Source: Daucus carota subsp. sativus
Lineage: Eukaryota > Streptophyta > Magnoliopsida > Apiales > Apiaceae
Length of the DNA: 64,000 nucleotides
Direction of reading: 5' to 3'
Assembly (NCBI RefSeq): GCF_001625215.2
Contig: NC_030381.2
Span: 38,872,689-38,936,688 of the forward strand
In this document: piece by piece, positions 26,450 to 38,802 of the stretch
Numbering within the stretch: position 1 is the first letter of the stretch
Layout: every line of letters starts with the position of its first letter
Position numbers and translations under genes: made by a program
The notes under the pieces: model-generated
What the model saw: the letters and a program-made list of their open reading frames with translations, nothing else
Database searches by the model: none
What the model was told of the DNA's origin: nothing

Positions 26450-26866
26450 TATCATGTTTTATGTCAAGAATAGATTAAAAAAAAACCTTTATCCATTTAA
26501 ATTGATCTTTTATCTCGAGTATTGATCATTGACCATCGCCGTAAAAGAACCGAGAAGTATTGTAAAATTATTTTCTATATTTTCCGTTAACATCTTCAGC
26601 AGCTGACACGTCAATAAAGCTCTCTATTTTAGTAAATCACACAGCGTGCTTGTTCAGGACAGTCACACTCACTCAGTCAAGTCTCGTAGCATTTGGGTCC
26701 AAAACCCTAATTTTGTCTCTTCGGTTAGTGCCTTTTTCATTCAGTACTAATATTATTTGTTGGCATTGCATTCTGAAATTGATATGTTTTTCTGGTAGAA
26801 TGTGATTTGTTTAGTTTGTTTATGCTTATCAAATGAAACCAACGCCTTGCGTTGTGTTCAATTATC

Positions 26867-27073
26867 AAGGGCGTTTGTATGGTAGATGGGAATAACATTT
26901 GGGAATGAGAACGAGGGGTATGAGAGTGAACAATGAGGGTATGAGAGTGAACAAGGGCCGTATTATGAATGATTTACCAATCAAGTGGGAATGAGGTTCT
27001 CATTTCATAAAATGACTAATGCAAACACCAATGCATGAGTTTGAGATTCCGATTCCCGTTAACCAGACACATT
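26867..27073. mobile_element. MITE, GTTTGG family, copy 1
   Basis: Shares GGGAATGxGAA segments and the segment GCATGAG..TGAGATTCCGATT.CGTTAAC with the element at 62054-62281. It lies in the inferred RPB8 leader intron. No clear target duplication. Confidence 0.45.
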
Positions 27074-27561
27074 AATCATGAACCTAACTCCCCTAAGTTC
27101 ATCAAATGATGGATTTTAAATGTCATGAATTATCGTCAATTCCAAACATGTTATTGGGACAAAATAAGTGGCGGAGCCGGAATTACAAACTAACCGGCGG
27201 TGCTAGTATAAATATCTTAATTGGATTTGGGGCTAAAAATATCTTGTTAACTAGTTTTTCTATGATTAGAAAGTAGTTTTCTAATTAATAAATCGGAGAC
27301 TGGGTCACCCCTATCCTGGTTATCCATTACTTTAAAATGAAATTCTACTATACAAACGCAATACTATCTTGCATCTACATATTATGGTGATTAGCTGGGA
27401 AGTTTATATAATAATCAGTGTTACAAACATATTATTTTATATTTTTAACTGTACATCATTATCTTACTAACCTATGTCCTGTCAGGTTGTAATTTTGTTT
27501 ATTTCTAATCTACACATGCTCTCAGGTTACATTTTTTGGGGGAAAATACTTCACTTTAAGA

Positions 27562-30500
27562 ATGGTTCACTTTCACTTTGATGATATTATTAAGGTTGAT
27601 CGCTTGGATGCCGATGGTAAAAAGTACGACAAAGGTATATCTACCACTCTTGAATCCTGATCACTGATTTTGATCTCTATTCTTGTATGCTGCTTACTGT
27701 ATATATTGTGAATTCTGTCTGCTCAAAACAGTGAGATATTTATTACTAATACTTTTGTTTTTTCACATATATTAATCTATGCTCAAGTATTACTAATTTC
27801 TCTTTAGTTTCTCGCATCGAAGCTCGAAGTGAGCAATTGAAAATGCAGCTGCATCTAGATGTGCACTCAGAACTTTGTCCTGTTCGTGTCGGGGATAAGT
27901 TTAGGATCGTGTTGGCTGATACTCTGAATGAAGATGGTTCAGCTGTTACAAGCCTTTTACCTAAGGTAATTGGTTGTTGCACTTCAAAATACCTAGATAT
28001 ATATCATTATAGAACCTTGATTAATTGCTTCTTGGATAAATAATTGTTGAACCTTGACCGCTTACTTCTTGGATACTAGTCACGATACATGTACTTTTTC
28101 CTACTTGAAAAACTTGTTTGTCTGTAGTTAGCATGTCTGATTTCAGGAAGCAAGCGGACCCCTATGGCTTAAAAATACATTTTAAATTGGAAGTCCATAT
28201 TCATGTAGTTGGTAGTTGCTCATACTTGAGGTTACCTCAAATGGCTTTCGTCATATGTTTCCCAAAAATAAGTCCCTGGACACTGCCAGATACCTCACTA
28301 CCTCCAGACTTAGGGTTGTTTACATTCTAACCCCAAAAGTTAGGGCTGTGATTTTGGTATTAACCGAAAACCGAACCGATATTAAAAATTTTCGGTTTGG
28401 TTAACTAAATTAAATATTTCGGTTCATTTTTCGGTAGGCAAAATCCCAAATTTCGGTTTTCCGGTTTTTCTTTTTGGAACTGCGGTTCCCGAATTTCGGT
28501 GTTTCATTTTTTTTTGGTTTTTAACTGCGGTTAACCGATAACCGAGCGGTTAACCGAAATATTAAATTAATTATTAATACCTAATATTCTATACAGAAAC
28601 AAGATGTCGATATAGTCCAGTACTCATTCACTTCAGTTGCACTTTCTGGATAGCTGGTAACGAACAAGTGGTTACAGATAGAGTTGTATTTAAAACTAGA
28701 TTAGCGTGTAGTTGTTTTCATCAACACATACTGCACGATATTTAGGATCTGGTTTTCACCCAACTAGTAAGGGGGAAAGCAGTTGCGTGTTGTTCCTGAT
28801 TTGCGATTTACTTCAGTGAGCCCTTTGTTTTCCTTTTCTAGTTGAGCATACTTGCTATCAGTTTTGCCAGCATCTGATCTAGTTCAGCTTTATGAGCTTC
28901 AACAATTTTAGATTCTTCATGAGGTTGCTCTTTATACAAATTTAGCTGCTCTTCAAGAATTTTAAGCTTTTTATTCTTTCTATTCTTAAATTTCAGATTT
29001 TTAGCAACTGTGGTTAATTTCGGTTTTACAATTCGGTTTTTGGGAATAAACAGAATTTAGTTCGGTTCGGTGTTCGGTAGGCATTTTGCTGACATTTTGG
29101 TTTCGGTTAACCGAATTTTTATTTGGTTCCGTTTGGTTTTTTACTGAATGCACAACCCCAATAAAAGTATCTTTGATTATGCACATAAAACCTAAAGTGA
29201 AAAATGTATATCCCTTCCTTTGTTTGTCGAATATACAGATCGCCCCCTTTTCCTCGTGTTTCCCTAAAAATGCCCTCCCTAGTCCCCAATATATTTTCAG
29301 CTAAGATATTGCTGGATTTAGGAAAAAACCATGCCCTGATACCTTATTCTTGGGTTTTTGATTCAATGATTTTGAAAGATAAAACATAACTAAATCAACG
29401 AAAGTGATCAGCCACTAGGTTTATGTCACCAAACAAATGGCCATCGCTCATTCATACAATATAAATATATATATGCAAAATCGAATCAAGATTTTACTAT
29501 ACCTCTCTTTGGTTCTGATTTTGCTTTTACAAATGGATACAAACCATACAGTGCAAAACTGAATTCAGATGTCAGTACACCTCCCTTCGATTTTGTTTTG
29601 GTTTATACAAATCGATGCAAACCATACTGGTCCAATCAATTCAAATACATGAGCCGTACGATAGAAATGGTGCAGGATTATTAAAATCAGAACTTGTATT
29701 CTTCAAGAGGATACCATCGACAATATAGATAGTGAGAAATATGAATTTTTGTCATTGGTTAGAAAAACAAAGAGATTGTTGGAAAAAGGAAATGGGACTG
29801 ATGTACTCAAAGGTATGGCTTTTTTCCTTTAAGGGGTTACGACTTGGGTACTTGTTGGATGAAAATATAGATAACCCTCAAAATTATGCAATCTGAACCT
29901 TCAATTTGCTGTGGCCACACTCAAATTGGATGATTCTGAACATCTGCAGTTCTTATTTTTTATTTTTGTCTGATTAGAATATTAGACATATTTTACTTGT
30001 TGCTCTGGATCCTAATATCTGTAGTCATATAATCTCCTGCTGGAGTTCGGAACCCCTGAGGGTTCAACTTGAGCTGTGTGACCCCATCTACACTCCAGTA
30101 AAAAGAAAATGTGATATTGGAGTTAATTATAAAACAAGCTCCACATCGTAGTAATTATATGTAAATAACAACCTAATGCAAGTTCATTCTGCTCTAGTAA
30201 TTATCTTGAAATATGGGTGCAACTACTGTTACTCTTTAAAGTTGCTTCCTTTTTTTTTTTGTGCTAGAATAATTTAACTAATTGTAGCTGAATTGATGAC
30301 ATGCACTGAATTTTCAGGGCAAACAGAATTCACTTGCGGATAAATTTGAGTATGTCATGCACGGACTGCTGTATAAGATATCAGATGAGGGATCTGACGC
30401 TAATGCTGAAAAGTATGTATATGTTTATAGATTGTTACATCTTAAAGCATGTAAATCATCGTCACGGAAAGCAGACCCCTTATGTTTGTTACAGTGGCCT

Positions 30501-30801
30501 TGTTAGTTGCACCTAAGTAAGCTAGATTGTTCCGCTCGTAGATGTCTATAATCAGGCTCTGTTTGTATTATAATGTGGCTAGTCATGCCCAATATATGGC
30601 CTCACTGCTGATGTTAAAAAACAATTATGCTTTTGTAAGGATGTTGTATGATCACTTGTTTATTGTTATTTTTTTTCTTTTGGTGTTAGAGTGGCACGTT
30701 TATCATTTGGAGGACTTCAATTGGTGCTGAAGGGCGACGCTGCCAAGATGGAAAGTTTCAAGGTTCATGAGAAATATTTTCTCTGTATGAGGAAGGTTTG
30801 A
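27562..30801 (+). CDS. NRPB8: DNA-directed RNA polymerases I, II and III subunit RPB8 (RPABC3)
   Basis: Shared small subunit of nuclear RNA polymerases. Coding exons 27562-27634, 27808-27965, 30318-30412 and 30690-30801, GT-AG throughout, give 145 residues, the family length (Arabidopsis NRPB8 about 146). Family marks are the start FDDIIKVDRLDADGKKYDKV, QLHLDVHSELCPVRVGDKFR in the first half, LADKFEYVMHGLLYKISD in exon 3, and SFGGLQLVLKGD plus KYFLCMRKV at the end, forming the OB-like fold. Intron 2 is 2.35 kb and carries a hAT-like element at 28341-29160. No frame problem in any exon. Short frames inside introns are not genes. Confidence 0.94.
28341..29160. mobile_element. hAT-like element with captured coding scrap, in RPB8 intron
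   Basis: Ends TAGGGCTGTG and CACAACCCCA are inverted, with similar 8-mers CCAAAAGT and ATAAAAGT outside. Both subterminal regions carry many CGGTTTTCGGTT / AACCGAAAACCG motifs. The middle (about 28830-29000) is different in composition and encodes, on the minus strand, about 55 codons of Lys/Glu/Leu-rich coiled-coil-like peptide. Confidence 0.6.
29480..29640. repeat. Diverged direct repeat in RPB8 intron
   Basis: Two copies of about 80 bp share ATACAAACCATAC.. and ACCTC.CTT.G.TT.TG.TTT. The rest of the intron (29161-30317) shows no other structure. Confidence 0.5.
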
Positions 30802-31377
30802 AAGTATGAAACGGGCGGAGCTGCAGGTCTTTATCAGCGTGTACTTTGGCCCTCCTTGACTGAAGTTAAATACTGCTGTAAATGTAAGAACTTGGATACT
30901 TTCAATGTGGAAATATATTAGGTCTTGGTTTCATCAGGCGTAGCATTATTATCTCACACTGAGCGTAACTATGCTTTGTTATTTCATGTAAAAATTAACT
31001 GAAAGCAGTTTTTCCCTTCGGACAGGGATATTTTCTATAGTTGTCTACTGTATGGTCTGTGCTGTTTGTATTAAGGAACTAGGTACTCATTTGAAACACT
31101 TGCTCCAATGAGCTCTTCCACATCGTTTAAATTGATGCTTATTTAGATAAAATCCGGTTGATTCAAAAAAAATTAATGATATATTGATAAATTTGTTTAT
31201 TGATAGAAATGTGACAACTAAAATGGAACGGAGGGAGTACATAAATTAATGAAAGAAACGAGGGTACCAAAAAACGGATTGCCAAATACAAAGTTGAATT
31301 AAACATGCAACTTGTATGACAAGAAAAATAATCCAAAACTCATACTATAAATTAGAGACAATATAAACATTTGAATC
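30802..31377. other. RPB8 3' UTR and PPR gene promoter
   Basis: Contains the RPB8 3' UTR and, at about 31205-31240, a lone right end of a Stowaway-type element (GGAACGGAGGGAGTAC) without a matching left end. Nothing else seen. Confidence 0.5.
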
Positions 31378-33132
31378 TTGAAGTTTCCCGCCATAATATT
31401 ATATCCACCAGCAACAATGAGCAAGCTGATGATTCAAACCACCCACCCAATTCTAAATTTGAGGCACCCATCTTTCGAATCGTTCATTTGGAACACTCTC
31501 ATTCGAACCCAATCTCAATCCAATTCATCTTGCTCCACTAATGCCATTGCTTCCCCCCTCTCTATCTACTTTAGAATGCGATTTCACAATGTCTCGCCTG
31601 ATTTTCACACATTCCCCTTTCTTCTACCTTCCTTCAATTCCCCTTCCCACTTCTTGTCTGGCCAAAATATCCATTCCCAGATTCTCCGCTTCGGGTTTGG
31701 TTCTGACCCTTTTGTTCAAACTTGTTTGATTAACATGTACTGTTTTTGTGGTCATTTGGGTTGTGCACACCAAGTGTTTGATGAAATTGATGAACCGGAT
31801 TTACTGTCGTGGAATTCGATGGTGAATGCGAATGTGAAGATGGGGTTGGTTGATGTGGCGCGGGGGTTGTTTGATGCAATGCCGGTTAAGAATGTTGTTT
31901 CTTGGAGTTGTATGCTTAATGGGTATGTTAAGTTTGGGAAGTATAAGGAGTGTTTGGCGTTGTTTAGGGAAATGCAGAAGTTGGGGGTGGATTGTGTGAG
32001 GCCTAATGAGTATACGATGTCGGTCTTGTTGTCTGCGTGTGGGAAATTGGGGGCGCTTGAACATGGGAATTGGGTGCATGCTTATATTGAGAGATGTGGG
32101 ATGGTGATTGATGATGTCTTAGGGACTTGTTTGATTAATATGTATGCGAAATGTGGGAGGGTTGATAGGGCGAGATGGGTTTTTGATAATTTGGGTTCGA
32201 GTAAGGATGTGATCACGTGGAGTGCCATGATCTCTGCCTTTGCTATGCATGGGCACTCTGCTGAGTCTCTTGCCTTTTTTTCAAGGATGATGTGTAGTGG
32301 GATTAAACCTAATGCTGTTACGTTCTTGGGTGTACTTTATGCGTGTGTGCATGGTGGATTAGTGAATGAAGGGGAGGCATATTTTGAGAAAATGACTAGG
32401 GAGTTTGGTATTGTCCCTTCAATCAATCACTATGGTTGTATGGTTGATCTTTACGGAAGAGCTGGTCTTATTGACAAAGCATGGAATGTTGTTAATTCAA
32501 TGCCAATGGAGCCAGATGTTCTTGTATGGGGTGCTCTTCTAAGTGGGTCTAGAATAGCTGGGGACATTAAGACATGTGAGATTGCAGGCAAGAAATTGAT
32601 TGAACTAGAACCTACAAATAGCTCAGCCTATGTACTTCTGTCAAATGTGCATGCCAAGTTGGGTAATTGGAAGGATGTCCGGAATGTACGAGATCTTATG
32701 GAGACAAAGGGAGTCAAGAAAGTTCCTGGCTGCAGCTTGGTGGAGCTGGATGGTGTAATACATGAGTTTTTTGTTGGAGATGAGTCTCATCCAGAGACGA
32801 GGGAAATATATATGATGCTTCAGGAGATGATGAGCAGATTAAAACTAGAAGGATATGTGAGCAACACCGGAGAAGTATTACTTGATTTGGATGAAGAAGC
32901 AAAAGAGAAGGCACTTTGGCTTCACAGTGAAAAATTGGCAATTGCATTCGCCATATTAAAGACAAGTGCTGGTACACCTATCCGCATTGTAAAAAACCTA
33001 AGGATATGTAGAGATTGTCATGTTGCCATAAAGATGATATCTAATATATATGGTCGAGAGATTGTTATAAGAGATTGTAACCGCTTTCACCATTTTACAG
33101 AAGGAATATGCTCCTGTGGTGATTATTGGTAA
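31378..33132 (+). CDS. Pentatricopeptide repeat protein, PLS class with E/E+ and DYW domain
   Basis: Organelle RNA-binding protein of the class that directs C-to-U editing of chloroplast or mitochondrial transcripts. A single intronless frame of 584 residues. PPR repeats run from about residue 90 to 400, with clear units such as DLLSWNSMVNANVKMG, NVVSWSCMLNGYVKFGKYKE and DVITWSAMISAFAMHG. The E region follows (AYVLLSNVHAKLGNWKDVRN), with a PG-box KKVPGCSLVELDG. The DYW domain is complete: HSE at 516-518, CRDCH at 544-548, HH near 571, CSCGDYW at the end, so deaminase zinc ligands are all present. The start could be residue 1 or Met14/Met18; the N-terminus is Thr/Ser-rich and short for a transit peptide. 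Target site cannot be told by eye. Confidence 0.95.
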   Translation: MKFPAIILYPPATMSKLMIQTTHPILNLRHPSFESFIWNTLIRTQSQSNSSCSTNAIASPLSIYFRMRFHNVSPDFHTFPFLLPSFNSPSHFLSGQNIHSQILRFGFGSDPFVQTCLINMYCFCGHLGCAHQVFDEIDEPDLLSWNSMVNANVKMGLVDVARGLFDAMPVKNVVSWSCMLNGYVKFGKYKECLALFREMQKLGVDCVRPNEYTMSVLLSACGKLGALEHGNWVHAYIERCGMVIDDVLGTCLINMYAKCGRVDRARWVFDNLGSSKDVITWSAMISAFAMHGHSAESLAFFSRMMCSGIKPNAVTFLGVLYACVHGGLVNEGEAYFEKMTREFGIVPSINHYGCMVDLYGRAGLIDKAWNVVNSMPMEPDVLVWGALLSGSRIAGDIKTCEIAGKKLIELEPTNSSAYVLLSNVHAKLGNWKDVRNVRDLMETKGVKKVPGCSLVELDGVIHEFFVGDESHPETREIYMMLQEMMSRLKLEGYVSNTGEVLLDLDEEAKEKALWLHSEKLAIAFAILKTSAGTPIRIVKNLRICRDCHVAIKMISNIYGREIVIRDCNRFHHFTEGICSCGDYW

Positions 33133-34824
33133 AGTTAAAATTAGAAGGTAGTCTTCAAGTTACAAAAATACCCCTGCAGATGACTTTATAAAAAACTATA
33201 AAATTTATAGTGGTTACATGACTATGTGTCATTAAGTCTAATCTGATCTTCTTAATTACTCATATGCTTATGTGCTTGTGTGTGTGTGTATTAGCTATTT
33301 TTTTCTGCTCTTTACTCTGATTCTAGTATTCTCTACTGTCTTTGATGTCGCCGCTGGCCACTTGTATACAGTTTACTGTTGTCTTTGACCTCTTCATCAA
33401 CTCATTTCTTTGTATAAACAATTGTCAGCTATCTACACTGTGCTTGGTAAATCTGATATGTATTCCAACTTAATATTTTTATAATTGCCTAACAAATTTG
33501 TAGTTAAAATGATTTGGAGCAGAACTTGAACCTGTATATGCATATGCTAGTGTTGCTTTTGATATATCTAAAAAAATCCAACACTGACTCCACATCCATC
33601 ATCTACATTATAAGTCGAATTGTTTGTTACTGAATACTGGTTGCTGCTAACATTGTTTTGTTCCAAGTGCTACATTGTAGGAGGTTCATTGTTGATTGCT
33701 TAGGTGATGAAACAATTAAGAAGTTATTACTTGGCTTACATGCATCTCATGAATTGGTTCTGGACGGGCTTCCTTCTTCAGTTTCACATTTAGTCTAGAG
33801 ATGGATGTATCATAATCCTCTCTCATCTGCACTCTCACATGCTCCCCTGCCAGATACTTAGGCGGTGTTTTTAATTTAATTTTATAAACACTGTTTTCTA
33901 GTGTTATATTTTCTGAAAACTATTTTTGAAAATATTTGTCTTTTGAAATCTGTTTTTATGTAATAGCTTTTTAGTTATGAAGCCAAACATGCACATGAAT
34001 ATTGAGTTCTAAATCACTGTGACTTTGCGGTACATTATTGACATTATGTTGCAAGTATGTGATGCTTGATATCGTAACATCTTGAAATGACTATAGCATA
34101 TAATCACGCTGCTCATGCTATAAACACTTCATTAACCTATATACTTCTCACTTTTAATCCACAAACGCCCCTAAATATGATCATATTTCTCTTCTTGTTT
34201 GTTCTTTGACATACAAGTAATTTTTAATAAAATTCTTATATGGTATCTGCTTTAGATAACTTGAGTTAAGTTTTTTGGCCATCACAATCACAATCTGTTG
34301 TACAGAGTATACATAGTTGCTGAGTGATTGTCTCTGCTGTCCGCTGTTACTAATTACTAATTAGAGTAAAGCTCCAAAATTACCACTTAATACACAACCA
34401 AATGGAATCTTAATATTCTTTGTAGAATAAATCTTATTGATCAAATGATTGCGATAGCATTTTTTGTGAAAAAAATTGGGCCTCGAAGTAAAAGAAATAA
34501 TGACAATGGAATATTTAAAAAATGAAATATTGTATCTTGAATTTCCATTATCTTAAGCTAATTACACCAAAGGCTTCCAAGGGAAATTGCACCCCACTAA
34601 CAGATTCAAGCAAAGTTACATATTCAGGAGAATATTGAACAAAAGAATGAGAAGCACACATTCCACACTTGTTCTGCCAGTGACAACACATATATTAAAG
34701 CAACTCATTATGATGATATCTCCAAAAAATTTAGGATCCCCAAATTAAAGAGTTCATTAACTACAGTTTAGATAAGAACACAGAGAAGCAATATGCTCCA
34801 AGCGTATTTTCACATAATACTTCC
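33133..34824. other. Intergenic, PPR 3' region to PHR2 3' end
   Basis: The PPR and PHR2 genes converge here. A possible inverted-repeat element lies at 33858-34174. The end near 34824 is the PHR2 3' UTR. No other gene seen. Confidence 0.5.
33858..34174. mobile_element. Possible MITE, TTAGGGGCGTTT type
   Basis: Left end TTAGGCGGTGTTTTTAAT and the inverse of the right end TTTAGGGGCGTTTGTGGATT are similar, and TTAxAAGTGAGAAG-like sequence is inside. No firm target duplication. Confidence 0.4.
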
Positions 34825-37800
34825 TCAGGCAACAGCACCTGTACAAGCTGTGACTGGAGCAGCATTCCTCTGTTTGGCGGAACTATACTTTTTAGTAATG
34901 AACCTGAAACAAAGAAATAATAGGTGGATCAGTAATATGATATACAGCAAATAATTAGTCACCAGGGCAACGCTGAGAGCCTACTGAAAATTTTTAAGAT
35001 AGAACGACAAATATCCTCAGATGCCCACAATGAAAGTCAGTAAACTAGTAAATACTCTTTTCTTGGAATGTGCATGTTTCATCTTACCTGAAGAAATCCC
35101 TCCACAACAGCTCATACAATAACCAATTCATTCCAGTATCAGATGACCCACTGCCACCATCTTTCTTGGTTGAAGCAGCAGAAATTGATCTGTAGATAAC
35201 ATAATAATTATAAAACCCATTAATCAACAAGTTTGATTGTCTTATTACTAGAGACAAAGAAGCTAACTTTAAACCTAAGAATACCTGGAAGCAGAACTCT
35301 TAAGCTCGTCGAACATGGCCCGTGGAGAAAGGCAGCCCATAGCTAGCCATGGTGAGATTCTACAGGAGAAGTTTGCACCATAGATGCTATCACTACTACC
35401 GTCCTTGCTTGGCTTGTGAGGTTGTGCCTGGCATTCAGCAGCAAATTTTTTAAGCCTCTGCATTGCTTCAGTCTCACCTCCCACTAGAGAAGCACTAGCA
35501 GCAGGTTTCCCATCCTGCATATCAACAAACAGCATTATATATTGTTGACAGAAGCAGCAGCAAAAAATTTAGAAATCTACTACTCCCTCTTGTCCATTAT
35601 ATAAGTCATTTGACCTTTTACCTGCATCTTTAGGAGGTTTGACCACATATTTAAAATTGGTATTCTTAAAATTTTCTTTTTCTGGATAAATATGTTATAT
35701 TTTTATTCAGGGAAAAAAACAAAAATATTAATTTTTGCTATATGGTCAAAGCACCTAAAGTTACTTGTAAAAAGTCAAACGACTTATATAATGGACCAGA
35801 GGGAGTACTCATTAACATATATGATAATAAACTCATAATTACCAGCCTATAACTTCATTCAATAAAACATCAACTTGTGCAAATAAACTATATAATGCAA
35901 TAATTCTTGATCAAGTAGGCAGATAAGTGCATATAAATGAAAAATAAAAGATTATACATATAACATAATAGTTATCCAAAGGCAGGAAGACAGAAAGATA
36001 AGTGATTATTTTACTTCTGTCACAGATTCTTTAAGGTGGTCTTCCAATTTGTATCAATTGATCAAAATCAACATCGGCAAATGACGATGGCCGTGTCCAA
36101 AGTACACTACTTTAAGTGGCCTAACTAGATAGTCCAATCTAAACTGTCCTATATTTGCATTTTAGAAAATAGTAAGCTTTTCCTCTTCCTCATCAATCTC
36201 AGTACAGTGAGGTCATATGAAAGCAGAGGGAGACAACTCGGATAGATATATATGGAACCAGCACATATAAAATTACTTTATAACATTGGTCCATTATATA
36301 GTTGAACTTCTTTCTGTTTATGCAGAGCTGAAATTATTTTCCAATTTATTCCTTACAGATAATAATAGGCCTCGAAACTGAACTATGTAAACCTCCTTTC
36401 TGCTTTTGCTTAGTGATGGGCAGGTAGCCTATCAACTAATGCAGATACCAGGCAGAGACTGATACGAGTAGACATTGAGGGTTGAAACTTTCAGATCCTA
36501 GTATTTGAAAAGTTTAAGAAGAGGGGTTGAATTCAAGCGGGTTGGAGAAGGGTTGAGAGGGACTGACTTTGAATTATGTGGAGAATAGTTTCCAACACCC
36601 TAAATCGGGGTGGTGCTGAAAATTGAGCTGCTTTGTTCACTGTTCTGATGGGAGCAAGCTTTTATGGAGTGGTCAATGGTGTTTTTAGAAATACTTTTTA
36701 CCTAATTATTATATTTTCCCCTGGGGTACCCATTCTGAGAAACTGTATCTGTCCTTCATTTGACTTTTTTATCCATATAAGGTGAGAGTTGAACCAAACA
36801 AGATAATTGTTCAATCTAACCATTCATCATCAACCCAATCCGATCTGACCCTTCCTTCTTAACTCACTATCCAATAGACCCTAAGGCTTCATTGCTACTG
36901 TTTTCTGATGATTCATTCCTCCATTGTTTGGATCTCCATTCTCTCCTTTCTTTGATAACAATTATATAGCTATAGCTACTCTATTCTTTTTATTATTTCC
37001 ATCCATTTGAAGACACTGCAGACTTACACAGGGCCTCGCCTCTATGGATTATCATTTTATTAGGAGTTCAAAAGGAAGCTTATGCTTATCCTCTCTCCTT
37101 TTTCATGCTTTTCATGTACCAGAGTGTACACCGGATTTAACTTAAAACCTTCTAGCACAAGGCTATAGCGGGTAACAAATTGATGATTAATAAATTACTT
37201 TAAAACTGCTATTATGTTATACATTGCCATATAGGACAAATCTATATCTGTCTCATTGGCTACTTAGTTTAGTTTGACATTTTCTTAGGTTTAGCAACCA
37301 GACCAGTAGCTTTTAGATGAGGTCCAGCAAGATTTTATCTACTATTTTAGCAGTGTAAAGTATAGAGAGGGTTGGCTCTATGTTGGATCAAAATAGTGTC
37401 ATTTTTCTTGGCCACTTGTAGATTCCCATTGCTGTTAAAAGGTTTATTTATACACTATACTAATCAGTAGATGCAGGCATACTGCATACTACTGTTGCGA
37501 GAATGAAGCTGAATGAACCATCACCACATAAAATGTAGGCTTATGGGGCAAGTCCACTTCAGTCGTATGGGGCAAGTCCACTTCAGGCGTATATATAACT
37601 TGGTTTCCATTGACATGAACCGCCTCCTAGATCGTAACATATGGTAAACTTGTCTCGTCTGCTCACACAAGTATATACCATAAGTTGTCTGCTTTCCTAA
37701 AGTTTCAGGCTTTTTACATGTGTGTTGGAAAGACTTACACTTTTTAAGTAATGAACATAATTATATAGTTATCTATATCAAAGGCACACATAAATATCAC

Positions 37801-38802
37801 AATTAACTCATACATTATTCAACAAACAACATTTACCTGCCCCACTGCTGCTGCAGAATTAAGACCCAAATCAGACAGAGACGGAATCTCCCCAGGCTCT
37901 ACATCTCCTGCTTTAGGCAACCCCTTCAACTGATCCAACGCTGCTATTGTCTTCCTAACCTCCAAACCTTGAACTTTCTCCCTGAACCCCCCATAATTAG
38001 TCGGCATTTCCTCCAACTTAAATGGCAAATCCTCAACATGATACAATGTACTTCCCCAGAAGTACTTAACTTCCAACCCCTCATCTTTCATCACATTCTC
38101 AATTTTCCCCTCGGCCTTAACCTCATCATGCGAAACCTCTTGATGCGAATAAACCGCTTCCGCCCCAACCGCCTTAGCCAACTCAGCCAAAACCGACTCC
38201 GGCTTCCCGATCCTCACCACCAAATCCGACCCTTTCGCCTGCAAATTCTTCCTCAAATCCGACACAGACTCAATCAAAAATGTAGCTCGATACGGGCCCG
38301 TCTTATCGAACCCACTACTCGATTTCCCATAATCAGTTGGGTCAAAACAATACACCGGAAGCACAGACATAGACTCATTATTAGCAGCAGTGAGACACTC
38401 ATTGTCATTAACCCTAAGATCATTTCTAAACCAAACAATCGAAGCCCTCCGTAACCCAGCCGCATTCGAAGGCTCAGAAGGGCGTTTAGGGTTCAAGAAC
38501 AGAGTATTCTGTAAAGGGGTCGGAGAGACGGTGGACTTAAAGAACGGCTTCTGAGGAGAGAGAGTGGAGCAAGAACTAGAGAGAGAAGCGTCGTAAAGAG
38601 CAGAGATTTGCGACGGGATTTTGACTCTAGACGGAGAAGACGAGAAAAGGGAAGTGATTTTAGGAGGGAGGAAGAAATGGGTAGGGAGAAGTGAGGAGAG
38701 AGATAGTGTAATTGAAGCAATTGGGAGAGATTTGGGGAGAGAGAGCTGTTGGGTATCATTTTTATCTTCTTGGGTATCTGGGGTTTGTAATTTGGACTCC
38801 AT
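34825..38802 (-). CDS. PHR2: Photolyase-like blue-light receptor PHR2
   Basis: Plant photolyase/cryptochrome-related protein of the PHR2 type. Coding exons (minus): 37837-38802, 35285-35514, 35088-35189, 34825-34903, all GT-AG, give 458 residues (about 447 in Arabidopsis). The first 110 residues are Ser/Pro/Leu-rich, likely a plastid transit peptide. The photolyase N-terminal alpha/beta domain starts at RRASIVWFRNDLRVNDNECL, with VLPVYCFDPTDYGKSSSGFD, FLIESVSDLRKNLQAKGSDL and EVKYFWGSTLYHVEDLPF. The part after VGGETEA.. has ANFSCRISPWLAMGCLSPR and NWLVYELLWRDFFRFITKKY, the start of the FAD-binding region. As in other PHR2 proteins, the long C-terminal FAD domain of true photolyases is absent, so repair activity is doubtful. 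The 2.3-kb first intron holds a Stowaway MITE. Confidence 0.95.
35583..35805. mobile_element. Stowaway MITE in PHR2 intron 1
   Basis: 223 bp with ends CTCCCTCTTGTCCATTATAT and ATATAATGGACCAGAGGGAG, flanked by TA (35581-35582, 35806-35807). The interior has AAAATTTTCTTTTTCTGG, shared with 26236-26449. Confidence 0.9.

Larger units (their letters stand above)
25582..27561. other. RPL22-B 3' region to RPB8 start
   Basis: 25582 to about 25832 is the RPL22-B 3' UTR and the end of the duplicated unit. A MITE lies at 26236-26449 and another at 26867-27073. The RPB8 leader likely starts near 26690 (AAAACCCTAATTTTG telo-box at 26701) with a leader intron from about 26724 to 27524 (CTCTCAG), inferred from splice-like borders only. 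A GTGGCGGAGCCGGAATT-type repeat piece is at about 27168. Confidence 0.5.

Noticed and set aside
27168-27330. GTGGCGGAGCCGG-type repeat in RPB8 leader intron
   Set aside because: A commonly met plant repeat motif, but no ends or duplication could be defined.
37969-38454. 161-residue open frame on the + strand over PHR2 exon 1
   Set aside because: Antisense shadow of the strongly supported PHR2 coding exon; composition is low-complexity and matches no family.
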